Assembly: GCF_000018545.1 (NCBI RefSeq)
Contig: NC_012586.1
Location: 1,736,001-1,800,000 of the forward strand
From: Sinorhizobium fredii NGR234
GTDB lineage: Bacteria > Pseudomonadota > Alphaproteobacteria > Rhizobiales > Rhizobiaceae
Length of the DNA: 64,000 bases
Direction: 5' to 3'
Every line of letters begins with the position of its first letter. Position 1 is the first letter of the stretch. This document shows, piece by piece, positions 44,308 to 52,892 of the stretch. The translations under genes were made by a program, and so were the position numbers. The notes under the pieces were generated by a model. That model searched no databases, had not been told where the DNA came from, and saw only the letters and a program-made list of their open reading frames with translations.

Positions 44308-45881
44308 TTCTGTCTGTCCTGTTGATCTGCCGATCCGGCCGCGTGGGAGAGCGCATGCCAGACGGGCCTGAGCGCGAGGCGCGACTGCTGATAGGCTGGG
44401 AAGAGCGCGTCATAGCGGCGGACGAGCTCCTCGTCGGCCGGTTCGGCCGGGCGTTGGTGCGGCCGCACCCAATCGGCGACGCAATCGGCCATCGACGGGT
44501 AGATGCCGAGCGAGACCGCGGCGATCATCGCCACGCCCGCCGCCCCCGCCTCTTCCCGTTCGCTCGTCTGGATGCTGGCGCCAAGCGCACCGCCAAGGAT
44601 GCGCCGCAGAGAGGCGCTGCGCGCCGCGCCGCCCGTCAGTCGAATACGCTCGGGCAGCGGGCCCATTTCGGCATAGCAGTCGCGGGCGGCAAGGGCGAGG
44701 CCGTCGAAGACCGCCCGCAGCATGTCGCCAAAGCCATGGGTGCTCGACAGGCCGACGAAGGAAGCGCGCGCCGAGGCATCGACGAAGGGACCGCGCTCGC
44801 CGGCTTCGGAAATATAGGGTTCGAAAAGAAGCGGCGTGCCTTTCGCTTCCTGGAGCCAGCCATCGACATGGGCGAGCAGCTCGCCCTTGGACTTCTCGAC
44901 GCCCATGCCTTTCAAAACACCGCCGGCGATCGAGAGTATCCAGTCGATATTGAGCGTTGCCGCCATGTTCGACTGCATCTGCGTAAAGGTGTCGGGGATC
45001 GGCATGCACATGGTGTAGCCGGTCAGATCCCGGTTGAGCCGCACGTCCTCGGCACTCGTCGCGAGGCGCATATGCATCCCGGTCGAGCCGATGATCGAAC
45101 AGCCCGCATCGGTCCCCGGATCATAGAGGCCGGCCCCCAGCGCCGTGCAGACCACGTCGACATAGCCGAGCACAACGGGTATTCCGGCAGGTAGGCCGGT
45201 CGCCGACCCGGCCGCCTTTGACAGCGCATGATGCGACGTCGCCCCATCGACGATTTCCGGCAGCAAATGCCTCAGCTTTTCTAGGCCGAGGAAGGAAATA
45301 ACCTCGTCGCTATATTGGCGGTCCCGGAAATTGCCGAAGGTGAAGTTCGCCTCCGACGGATCGGTGGCGCGTTGTCCGGTGAGATTGAAATAGAGCCAGT
45401 CCTTGCAGTGGAAGGCCGTCGCCGCGCCGGCAAGCATTTCCGGCGCATGATCCATCATCCAGCGCAGTTGCGGCCCCTGCTGGCAGGCTGCGAGCCCCGA
45501 ACCGGTGCGCGCGAAGCGCTCGACATCGCCGCTGTCGCCGCGCAGCCGCTCGACGGTTTCGCTGGCCCGCGCGTCGAGCCAGAGCCAGCCCTTGCCGACC
45601 GGCTCGCCGTCGCCGTCGATCATCCAGGTGCCGTCCCCCTGACCGGTCACCGCAATCGCGGCAACACGGCCAGGGAGGTTCTCGACCCCGGCCGAAAGCT
45701 CGACCAGGGTTTTGACGGTATCCGCCCAGGTGCGGCTGAGATCCTGCACGCTGCCGGTCCGCCCCACCGCCTCATAGCTGTTTGGGACGGCGGCGATCGC
45801 GAGCTGCCGGCCGCCGAGGTCGAAGGCGACCGACTTGATGACCGACGTTCCCGCATCGATTCCGATCAGGACGTCGCGCAT
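44304..45881 (-). CDS. eryA: Erythritol kinase-like FGGY kinase (EryA)
   Basis: A 525-residue FGGY kinase: LIGIDAGTSVIKSVAFD (phosphate 1), AVTGQGDGTWMID, KGWLWLDARAS, and adenosine region LTGGAARSASLRRILGGALG. Length and the GQGDGTW stretch match EryA of Brucella and rhizobia, which phosphorylates erythritol. The ATG at 45881 overlaps the ABC ATPase stop (ATGA). It is the first enzyme gene after the importer genes, so it likely acts on the imported polyol directly. Related kinases act on threitol or other polyols; the substrate is inferred. Confidence 0.88.
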   Translation of the reverse strand: MRDVLIGIDAGTSVIKSVAFDLGGRQLAIAAVPNSYEAVGRTGSVQDLSRTWADTVKTLVELSAGVENLPGRVAAIAVTGQGDGTWMIDGDGEPVGKGWLWLDARASETVERLRGDSGDVERFARTGSGLAACQQGPQLRWMMDHAPEMLAGAATAFHCKDWLYFNLTGQRATDPSEANFTFGNFRDRQYSDEVISFLGLEKLRHLLPEIVDGATSHHALSKAAGSATGLPAGIPVVLGYVDVVCTALGAGLYDPGTDAGCSIIGSTGMHMRLATSAEDVRLNRDLTGYTMCMPIPDTFTQMQSNMAATLNIDWILSIAGGVLKGMGVEKSKGELLAHVDGWLQEAKGTPLLFEPYISEAGERGPFVDASARASFVGLSSTHGFGDMLRAVFDGLALAARDCYAEMGPLPERIRLTGGAARSASLRRILGGALGASIQTSEREEAGAAGVAMIAAVSLGIYPSMADCVADWVRPHQRPAEPADEELVRRYDALFPAYQQSRLALRPVWHALSHAAGSADQQDRQK

Positions 45882-47005
45882 CAGGCGAGCTCCTCTCCAT
45901 GCGAGATCGCCTTGCCGCTGTCGCCGTCGAAGAGGTGCAGGCTCGCCGGCTCGAGACGGATGCCGATCGGCTGGCCGATCTCGAGTTTTGCGCGATCGTG
46001 CTCGACCAGCACCAGGGTCCCGCCGGCGAAATCCGCGGCGATATGGGTCTGGTCGCCGAGCCACTGATTAACGGCGACGCGGCCGGTGACACCATCGGAG
46101 CTTCTCTTCACCGCGTAGGGCCTAACGCCGAGAACGACACGCTCGCGCCTCGTCAGCGCGTCGCGGACGGCATGCGAGAAATCGGAAGCCGCGTATTCCA
46201 GCCGGATCCCATCCTTCAGGCTGAAGGCAAGGCGGCTCTCGGAGGCAGTGACGCTCGCCTCGAAGACGTTCATCGGCGGCTCGCCGACGAAGGTGCCGGT
46301 GAAGAGATTGGCCGGTCGCTCCTTTATCCGCTGCGGCGTGTCGAACTGCTGCAGCACGCCGCCCTCCATGACGGCAATGCGGTCGGCAAGCGCGTTCGCC
46401 TCGGTCTGGTCGTGGGTGACGAGAATGGCCGTTAGCCCACGCTCCTTGATGTAGTGTTTGATGCGGCCGCGCAGCACCGCGCGCAATTGCGGCTCGAGCT
46501 GGCCCATCGGCTCGTCGAGCAGGTGCAGGCCGGCGTCGCGGATTAACGCCCGGCCCAGCGAGGCGCGCTGCTGCTGGCCGCCGGAAATCGAGCTCGGATA
46601 GCGGCCGAGTATGTCCTCGATCTCGAGCAGCCTTGCGATGCCCGCCACCTTCTCGTCGACTATACTCGGCGATAGCTTCGAAGCCTTCAGCGCAAAGGCG
46701 ATGTTCTCCCTGACCGTCAGCGGCGGATAGAGCGAATAGCCTTCGAAAGCCATCGCCACGTTGCGGCGGACCGGCGGGAATGTCTGGATCTCGCGACCGC
46801 CAAGCGAGATCTTGCCGCGCGACACCGCCTCGAAGCCGGCGATCATCCGCAAGGTCGAGGTCTTGCCGCAGCCGGACGAGCCGAGAAGCGCGACGATCTC
46901 GCCCTTCCTGACATCCATGCTGAGCTTCCTCACGGCGTGAACCCCGAAGTCGATCGGCCCATAGAACTTGTCGACGTCCTTCAACAAAAGCGCGATGTCG
47001 CTCAT
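45881..47005 (-). CDS. ABC importer ATPase (CUT1 type), canonical subunit
   Basis: A 374-residue ATPase with a C-terminal TOBE domain. Walker A GSSGCGKTSTL, signature ISGGQQQRASLGRAL, Walker B LHLLDEPMGQLEPQLR with the catalytic Glu, and H-loop VTHDQTEANAL. It pairs with the ATPase at 47002, overlapping it by 4 bases. The pair resembles the two-ATPase GlpS/GlpT-type polyol importers of rhizobia rather than single-MsmX homodimers. The C-terminal 130 residues probably serve regulation. Confidence 0.92.
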   Translation of the reverse strand: MSDIALLLKDVDKFYGPIDFGVHAVRKLSMDVRKGEIVALLGSSGCGKTSTLRMIAGFEAVSRGKISLGGREIQTFPPVRRNVAMAFEGYSLYPPLTVRENIAFALKASKLSPSIVDEKVAGIARLLEIEDILGRYPSSISGGQQQRASLGRALIRDAGLHLLDEPMGQLEPQLRAVLRGRIKHYIKERGLTAILVTHDQTEANALADRIAVMEGGVLQQFDTPQRIKERPANLFTGTFVGEPPMNVFEASVTASESRLAFSLKDGIRLEYAASDFSHAVRDALTRRERVVLGVRPYAVKRSSDGVTGRVAVNQWLGDQTHIAADFAGGTLVLVEHDRAKLEIGQPIGIRLEPASLHLFDGDSGKAISHGEELA

Positions 47006-48120
47006 GCCGCTTCTCCGTTCCGCTTGGAGGCGAGCTCCGAGGGCCGCATCAGCCGGCCGCTTTCCTTGTCGAACAGCAAGGTTGCCCGGCTGTTGATGGC
47101 AAGATACGCCGGCCCGGTTTGCGGGCCCGGCATGCCGGCTGGACGCGACACGAGGATTTCGCGGCGCCGGGCGGTCAGAGCCAGGGTGACGGTCTTCTCG
47201 TTGAGTGGCGTTTCAGCTTCGACCGTCACCGGGATCGCCCCAGGAGCCGACGCATCCGTGAAGACGATGCTTTCCGGCCGAATCCCGAGCACGCAGGATT
47301 TTCCGACGATCTCCGGCCCGAAGCCCGGCAGGCGGAGGCGGACGTCGGAGAGTTCCACGAAGGCGCCGTCCGGCCCGCGCTGCGGCACGACGTCGAGCAG
47401 GTTGATGGTCGGGTCGCCGAACAGCCGGGCAATCTCTATCTCGGCCGGCGTATTGTAGATATCCGCCGGCGTGCCGATCTGGCGGATACGTCCCTCGAAC
47501 ATCACGGCGATCCGGTCGCCAAGCGCCATCGCCTCCTTGTAGTCCTGGGTGACATAGATCACGGTCGCGCCCTGCGCGGCGAGCAGCCGCGGCAGCTCCA
47601 GGCGCATCTCGAAGCGCAGCTTGGCATCGACGTTCCTCAACGGGTCGTCGAGGAGCAGCAGTGGCGGCGAGCCGACCAGCGCTCGGGCCAGCGCCGTGCG
47701 CTGCTTCTGCCCGTTGGAGAGCGCCTTCGGATGGTGGGTGAGCACGTGGTCGATCTTCAGGAGCTTCGCCACCTTCCCGACCCCGGCGGCGATCGCCTCC
47801 TTCGAAAACCGGCGGGCCGTCAGGGCGCTGGCGATATTGTCGAAGGCGCTCATATGCGGGAACAGCGCGAAATTCTGGAAGGCCATGCCGACGCCGCGAT
47901 ACTCCGCATCGACCTCCGTCATGTCCTCGCCGCCGATCAGCACCCGCCCCTCGTCCGGGTCGATGACACCGGCGACCAGCCTCAGGAGCACCGTCTTGCC
48001 GGCGCCGGAAGGGCCGAAGAGCACCAGGCGCTCGCCATCGGCCACCTCGAGCGACAGGTCGTCGAGAACCGTCTGGCTCTTGTAGCGCTTGACGATGTTC
48101 TTCAATTGCAATGTCGTCAT
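47002..48120 (-). CDS. ABC importer ATPase (CUT1 type), variant subunit
   Basis: A 372-residue ATPase. Walker A is GPSGAGKTVLL, but the signature is LSNGQKQRTALARAL (Asn for the usual Gly) and Walker B reads LLLLDDPLRNVDAKLR, with Asp where the catalytic Glu should be. The H-loop is replaced by VTQDYKEAMAL (Gln for His). One nucleotide site of a heterodimer with the 45881 ATPase should therefore be degenerate. A TOBE-type C-terminal domain is present. It starts 7 bases after the permease gene. Confidence 0.92.
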   Translation of the reverse strand: MTTLQLKNIVKRYKSQTVLDDLSLEVADGERLVLFGPSGAGKTVLLRLVAGVIDPDEGRVLIGGEDMTEVDAEYRGVGMAFQNFALFPHMSAFDNIASALTARRFSKEAIAAGVGKVAKLLKIDHVLTHHPKALSNGQKQRTALARALVGSPPLLLLDDPLRNVDAKLRFEMRLELPRLLAAQGATVIYVTQDYKEAMALGDRIAVMFEGRIRQIGTPADIYNTPAEIEIARLFGDPTINLLDVVPQRGPDGAFVELSDVRLRLPGFGPEIVGKSCVLGIRPESIVFTDASAPGAIPVTVEAETPLNEKTVTLALTARRREILVSRPAGMPGPQTGPAYLAINSRATLLFDKESGRLMRPSELASKRNGEAA

Positions 48121-48126
48121 CAGCGA

Positions 48127-48984
48127 TTATCCCTTCACCGCACCGAGCGACAGGCCTTCGACGAGGTAGCGCTGGGCGTAGAGTGCGAGTGCGAGCGTCG
48201 GCGTGATCGACAGCACGATGGCGGCGGCGATCTGGCCGTATTGGATGCCGGAGGCCGTGACGAAAGCAAGGGCGCCAACCGTCACCGGCTGCTTGTCGGC
48301 CGATGCCAGCACCAGCGCGAAGACGAAATTGTTCCAGGCGAAGATGAAAGCGAGCAGGCCGGCCGCGGCGATCCCCGGCCCTGCCAGCGGCAGGGCGATC
48401 TTGCGGAACGTCGAAAACCAGGAATGGCCGGCAATGCGATAGGCATATTCGACATCGGCCGAGATATCCTCGAAATAGCCGCGGACGATCCACAGGATGA
48501 GCGGCAGGCAGATGAGCTGATAGACCCAGATCAGTCCGAAATAGGTGTTCGAGAGGCCTAGCCACTGGAAATATTGCGTCAGCGGCAGGAGCACCAGCAA
48601 GGGCGGCGCGAAACGGAAGGAGAGCAGCGTGAAGGCGATGTCCTCCGACCCCTTGAACTTGTGCCTCGCGAAGGCATAGGCCGCCGGCACGCCGAGGGCG
48701 AGCGCCACGGCGACCGAGACGACCGACAGGAACACCGAGTTCCCGAGGTTGCGCATGAAGGCGATGTCGAGCGTTCCGGCTGCGGTCTGCAGCTTGCCGG
48801 TGATCAGCGCCGCGTAATTGTCGAGCGTCGGCGTGAAAACCACCGATGGCGGTATCCTGAGGATCGTCTCGTTGGTCTGGAAGGACATCAGGAAAATCCA
48901 GACGATCGGGAACATGAAGAAGACGACGACCAGCGTCAGCGCGAGGCCGCGCAGCAGCCGTTCGAGCGGAGACATGGTTTCCAT
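48127..48984 (-). CDS. ABC importer permease (MalG/UgpE type)
   Basis: A 285-residue permease with six helices. The EAA loop reads DVEYAYRIAGHSWFSTFRKIALPLAGPG. The N-terminus MSPLERLLRGLALTLVVVFFMFP forms the first helix. The ATG at 48984 is nine bases upstream of a second possible start. It follows the partner permease by 9 bases. Confidence 0.92.
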   Translation of the reverse strand: METMSPLERLLRGLALTLVVVFFMFPIVWIFLMSFQTNETILRIPPSVVFTPTLDNYAALITGKLQTAAGTLDIAFMRNLGNSVFLSVVSVAVALALGVPAAYAFARHKFKGSEDIAFTLLSFRFAPPLLVLLPLTQYFQWLGLSNTYFGLIWVYQLICLPLILWIVRGYFEDISADVEYAYRIAGHSWFSTFRKIALPLAGPGIAAAGLLAFIFAWNNFVFALVLASADKQPVTVGALAFVTASGIQYGQIAAAIVLSITPTLALALYAQRYLVEGLSLGAVKG

Positions 48985-48993
48985 CTTGCCCTC

Positions 48994-49917
48994 CTATGCC
49001 TCGCCGCGGGCGCGTTCGCGCAGGCGCAGCCAGTTCTTGATGAAGACGTTCGACAGCGTGTAGGTGATCGCCCACAGGATGATCAGCAGCGCTGCGGAAC
49101 GGCCCACATTGGTCGACTGGAAGAAGTTCAGATAGGCCTCGACCTGGAAGACAGTGAGCGTATCGCCCGGACCGCCCTGGGTCATCGCATAGATGATGTC
49201 GAATTGCTGGATCGAGTCGAGCAGCCGGAACAGCGTCGCCGTCAGGATATAGGGCGTCAGCATCGGCAGGGTGATGCGGAAGAACACGAAGGTGCGCGGC
49301 ACGCCGTCGAGTGCGGCCGCTTCGAAGGGCTGGGTCGGCAGGGACCTGAGGCCGGCAAGCAGCAGGATCATGATGAACGGCGTGTAGACCCAGATGTCGA
49401 CGAGCACGACCGTCAGCAGCGCCGTATCCGGCGACGAGGCCCAGCGGAAGTTCTCGAGACCGATCAGGCTTGCGAAATAGCTGAGGATCCCGAAGCCCGG
49501 ATTGGTCATCAGTTTCCACATCAGCGCCGCGAGCGCCGGTGCCGTCATCAGCGGCAGGAGCAGCATGATCGAGATGAAATTGTTGACGGTCGAGCGCCGC
49601 TGCAGGAGCAGCGCGATGCCGAGACCGAGCAGCAGTTCCAGGATCACGGTGGTGCCGGCGTAGAGCAGCGATACCCTGAGCGTGTTCCAGAAGCCGGAAT
49701 CGGTGAAGAAATTCAGGTAGTTCTCACCCCAGTTGAACTGGCGTGCCCAGGGCTGGCTCAGCCGGTAGCGCTGGAAGGAATAGATCACCGCTGAGAAAAA
49801 CGGGATCAGGATACCGATGCAGACGAGAAGCGCCGGCAGGGAAAGCACGTAGGGCAGAACCCTCTTGCTGATCCTGAAGCCGCGGGTCCCTGTCCCGGAT
49901 TGCGTCACTGAAGCCAT
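48994..49917 (-). CDS. ABC importer permease (MalF/UgpA type)
   Basis: A 307-residue permease with six helices; the EAA loop is PFEAAALDGVPRTFVFFRITLPMLTPY. The N-terminal cytoplasmic tail is short and basic (FRISKRVLPYVLSLPALLV). Together with the 48127 permease it forms the channel for the polyol importer. A 133-base gap with strong hairpins separates it from the binding-protein gene. Confidence 0.92.
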   Translation of the reverse strand: MASVTQSGTGTRGFRISKRVLPYVLSLPALLVCIGILIPFFSAVIYSFQRYRLSQPWARQFNWGENYLNFFTDSGFWNTLRVSLLYAGTTVILELLLGLGIALLLQRRSTVNNFISIMLLLPLMTAPALAALMWKLMTNPGFGILSYFASLIGLENFRWASSPDTALLTVVLVDIWVYTPFIMILLLAGLRSLPTQPFEAAALDGVPRTFVFFRITLPMLTPYILTATLFRLLDSIQQFDIIYAMTQGGPGDTLTVFQVEAYLNFFQSTNVGRSAALLIILWAITYTLSNVFIKNWLRLRERARGEA

Positions 49918-49957
49918 GACCAGTTCCGTTCAATGCCTTGTCGATGGCGATGAAGGG

Positions 49958-50039
49958 GCCGGCCGCGGCCGGCGCAGCCAGACCCCCTCCTCGTATGCAC
50001 ATTCGTCTTGTGATGACCGGCCCGCCTTGGCGGACCGGC
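49958..50039 (-). other. Two stem-loops between binding-protein and permease genes
   Basis: A near-perfect 11-bp stem (50015-50026 with 50029-50039, two G-U pairs, 2-base loop) begins 12 bases past the binding-protein stop. A 16-base perfect palindrome GCCGGCCGCGGCCGGC follows at 49958-49973. Neither has a T-run. They likely protect the binding-protein mRNA and lower downstream expression. Confidence 0.6.
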
Positions 50040-50050
50040 GTCGCTCACGA

Positions 50051-51496
50051 TCAGCCGAGGCCCGCTTCCGCAAGCTGGCGGTTGATGCTTTCGGCCAGCT
50101 TGTCGAGCCCCTCGTCGACCGGCACCTCCTTCGCCACCATCTTCTGGAGCGTCGCCGCCCATTCGGTGGTGAGGTCGAAGAACAGCGGCTGGGCGGTGAA
50201 GTGGATCTTTGCGCCCGGCGCCGAGACGTCGTGCATCTCCACATAGCCCGGATAGCTCTTCTTCAGCCGCTCGCGGAAGATCTCGTCCTTCCAGACGGAA
50301 GCCCGGACCGGATTGACGAAGTCCATCTTGGTTGCGCCGAAGATCGCATGCTCGAGACCCGACGCCCATTGCAGGAAGTACCAGGTCGCATCCTTGTCCT
50401 TGGAGAAATTGGACATCGACAGCGACCAGATCCAGATGTTCGGCGTCGGTGCCGAGGCGGCCGGGTTGGCGGCGAAGGGCGCATAGGCGAGCTTGCCGGC
50501 CATCTTGTTGTCGCCGCCGTTCATGAAGTAGCCGAGGATGTCGGCGTCGTAGATCATCGCCGAAGCGCCGGCGCCGAGGTCGGTGCCGACCTGGTACCAG
50601 GTATAGGTCGACCAGTCCTTCGGGCCGCTTTCCTGGATCATCTGCACCCATTTGGCGTGGAAAGCCTTGGATTCCGGCGTGTTCATCGCGGCCGAAAGCT
50701 TGCCGTCAGCCGAGACGTTCAGGTCCTTCTGGCCGAAGTTCGCGTAGCCGGAGAGGAAGCCCGGATGGATCGTCGCCCAGGAGCGCGAGCCGCGCACGCC
50801 GATGCCGTAGACGCCGCCACCGACGTCCTTGGTCAGTTTTGCGGCCGTGGTCAGCAGTTCATCGAGATTCTTCGGAACGCCGACCCCGACCTTGTCGAAC
50901 ATCTCCTTGTTGTAGGAGAGGTTGTTCTGCTCATAGCCCCAGGGAATGCACCATTGCTTTGCGTCTTCCGAACCCAGCGCCCCGCCCGGCTGGCCGTTCC
51001 AGGCGCAGGACGCCTTGACGCCGGGCAGGAAGTCGTCCCAGCCATATTGCGGGTTGGTCTTCGAGGTATCCTTGATCCACTCGTTAAGGTCGGTGATCCA
51101 GCCGGCCGGGCCGTAGGTCCAGGTCATGTAGGCGCCGGTCATGAAGGCGTCGTATTCGGTCGAGCTCGACGAGAGCGCCGCGGTCACCTTGTCGAAATAG
51201 ACGTCCTCCGGGAAGACGTCGTAGGTGACCTCCATGCCCGTCAGGTCCTTGAAGGTCTGCAGGTTGGCGATCATCGCATCGGCATAGGGATGCTTGTTCA
51301 AGAGCAGCTTCACCGACTTGCCGGAATGCGCCTTCCAGTCGAAGTCGGCGGCAAGCGCCTCAGTCGACATCATGTTGAACAACGTGCCGGCGGTGCCGGC
51401 TGTAAGACCGGCCGCACCAAGGCCCTTCAACAGGCCGCGGCGGTCCACCTCACCGCGCAGGAAGGCGCCAATGAGGTCTTTCTCCTTCTCATACAT
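50051..51496 (-). CDS. ABC importer solute-binding protein (family 1)
   Basis: A 481-residue periplasmic binding protein. The N-terminus has a twin-arginine-like DRRGLLKGLGAAGL followed by a hydrophobic segment and an alanine-rich cleavage region (STEALAADF), so Tat export is plausible. The mature part has the family 1 pattern (YDVFPEDVYFDKVTAALSSS; WCIPWGYEQNNLSYNKEMFD). It is the first structural gene after eryD and likely binds erythritol or a related polyol. GGAGGAGAG lies about 6 bases before the ATG at 51496. Confidence 0.9.
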   Translation of the reverse strand: MYEKEKDLIGAFLRGEVDRRGLLKGLGAAGLTAGTAGTLFNMMSTEALAADFDWKAHSGKSVKLLLNKHPYADAMIANLQTFKDLTGMEVTYDVFPEDVYFDKVTAALSSSSTEYDAFMTGAYMTWTYGPAGWITDLNEWIKDTSKTNPQYGWDDFLPGVKASCAWNGQPGGALGSEDAKQWCIPWGYEQNNLSYNKEMFDKVGVGVPKNLDELLTTAAKLTKDVGGGVYGIGVRGSRSWATIHPGFLSGYANFGQKDLNVSADGKLSAAMNTPESKAFHAKWVQMIQESGPKDWSTYTWYQVGTDLGAGASAMIYDADILGYFMNGGDNKMAGKLAYAPFAANPAASAPTPNIWIWSLSMSNFSKDKDATWYFLQWASGLEHAIFGATKMDFVNPVRASVWKDEIFRERLKKSYPGYVEMHDVSAPGAKIHFTAQPLFFDLTTEWAATLQKMVAKEVPVDEGLDKLAESINRQLAEAGLG

Positions 51497-51614
51497 CTCG
51501 TTCTCTCCTCCGTTGCGGGTAAGAATGCTCCACTGAGCTGACCGGCTACCCGACCGGTATGCCTCCCGGCCGCGGTGGTTTCCTCCCCCCTTCCGCGGCC
51601 GTCGAAATGCTCCT

Positions 51615-52583
51615 TCAGGCGGCGAGCGCCTGCGCCGTACGCTCATCGGTGATCAGCCCATTCAGGAGCCCGCTTCCGAGCACGGCGCGGATCGCCCGCG
51701 CCTTGATCCTGCCGCCGGCGACCGCCACGGTGCGGCGGTTCCGCAAATCCTCCCGGCCGAGCGTGAAGGTGCGGTTGGAAAGCGCCGTCTCGATCGGCCG
51801 GCCCTTCTCGTCGAAGAAATGGCCGAGCAGTTCGCCCATGGCGCCGCTCTTCTGAATGTCCTCGATTTCGCTCATCTCGATCATGCCGGTGGCGACCAGC
51901 GATGCCTCGCGCTCGGCCGTGCCGATGCCGACCATCAGGAGGTCGGCCGATTTCGCAAGTTCGAAGACCTCGCGGACGCCGCGCTGGCTGAAGAGCACGT
52001 CGCGGTCTTCCACCGTGTTGGCGAAGAACGGCACCGGCATCACATAGGCTTCGGCACCGGTGCGCTCCGCCAGGCGGTGGATCACGTCGTGCGGATTGGC
52101 CGAGAATTTGCGGGTCAGGCCGCCGAGCAGCGAGACGAAGCGGGTGTTGTTGCTGGCGGTGCGCGGCAGGTATTCGACGCAGGCGGCAAGCGTCCGCCCG
52201 TGGCCGACGCCGATCAGCGCCGTCTCGCCGCGCTCGATCTCGCGCCTCAGGAATTGCGCGCCCGAGATACCGAGCGCCTTCAGCGGCAGGTCGTCGCTGT
52301 CGAAATCCGGAACGACCTCGCAATAGTCGAGACCATAGCGGGCGGACAGCTTCTGCTCGAGCTCGACGCATTCGGAGACGTCGCCGTCGATATAAACCTT
52401 CACCAGGCCTTCCTGGTTGGCCTTCATGATCAGCCGGTGCGCCTTCAACGACGTCAGGCCCAGGCGCTTGGCGACTTCGGCTTGCGTCAAGCCGCCGGCG
52501 TAGTGCAGCCAGGCCGCCCGCGTCGCCATGCTGACTTCATCATCCCGAACCGCGGTTCCCCCGATGATTGCCATCGCCTCCAT
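51615..52583 (-). CDS. eryD: SorC/DeoR-type sugar-binding regulator (EryD-like)
   Basis: A 322-residue SorC-family regulator: helix-turn-helix at about 20-60 (LHYAGGLTQAEVAKRLGLTSLKAHRLI) and a NagB-like sensor domain (ALIGVGHGRTLAACVEYLP; LLMVGIGTAEREASLVATGMI). Length and features match EryD, the erythritol-responsive repressor of Brucella and rhizobia. It heads the operon. A tandem 19-base repeat begins 9 bases upstream of the start at 52583 and suggests autoregulation. The ATG at 52574 is an alternative, with GGAGG very close. Confidence 0.9.
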   Translation of the reverse strand: MEAMAIIGGTAVRDDEVSMATRAAWLHYAGGLTQAEVAKRLGLTSLKAHRLIMKANQEGLVKVYIDGDVSECVELEQKLSARYGLDYCEVVPDFDSDDLPLKALGISGAQFLRREIERGETALIGVGHGRTLAACVEYLPRTASNNTRFVSLLGGLTRKFSANPHDVIHRLAERTGAEAYVMPVPFFANTVEDRDVLFSQRGVREVFELAKSADLLMVGIGTAEREASLVATGMIEMSEIEDIQKSGAMGELLGHFFDEKGRPIETALSNRTFTLGREDLRNRRTVAVAGGRIKARAIRAVLGSGLLNGLITDERTAQALAA

Positions 52584-52892
52584 CCGAATGCTGCGTTGCG
52601 TGATATTTTTTGCATTGCATGATATTTTTATCTCTTGCTGAAAGAAATTTCACGTTCTGCAAAAAATGTCAACAGCGGGGTGGGACCGGTCGAGATAAAA
52701 GGTTCAGGGGTCAGGCTCGGAATAGCTGGGGCGGAGCGCTAAATCGTCCACGCCGGCCACGTTTTTGCAGCGGGCGGTCCCACTCAGACTATCGCGGACA
52801 GGATGGCGGCGGTCCTTCACTGCCGCGAGGAATGTCGGCAGCGGACGACACCCGAAGCGGTGTCGCCCGTCGAATTGTCCGAGCGGAAATCG
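52584..52892 (-). promoter_or_regulatory. Promoter region of the ery-type operon, with tandem 19-base repeat
   Basis: Non-coding. Two head-to-tail 19-base units lie at 52592-52610 (TGCGTTGCGTGATATTTTT) and 52611-52629 (TGCATTGCATGATATTTTT), identical at 17 of 19 positions. A perfect minus-strand TTGACA (52672-52667) lies upstream; the -10 is weak. The repeats are the best EryD operator candidate. The rest, to 52892, shows only a short direct repeat of CGCTTCGGG. Confidence 0.6.

Noticed and set aside
49958..49973. Restriction-site-like GC palindrome as a recombination site
   Set aside because: Better explained as part of the intercistronic hairpins after the binding-protein gene.
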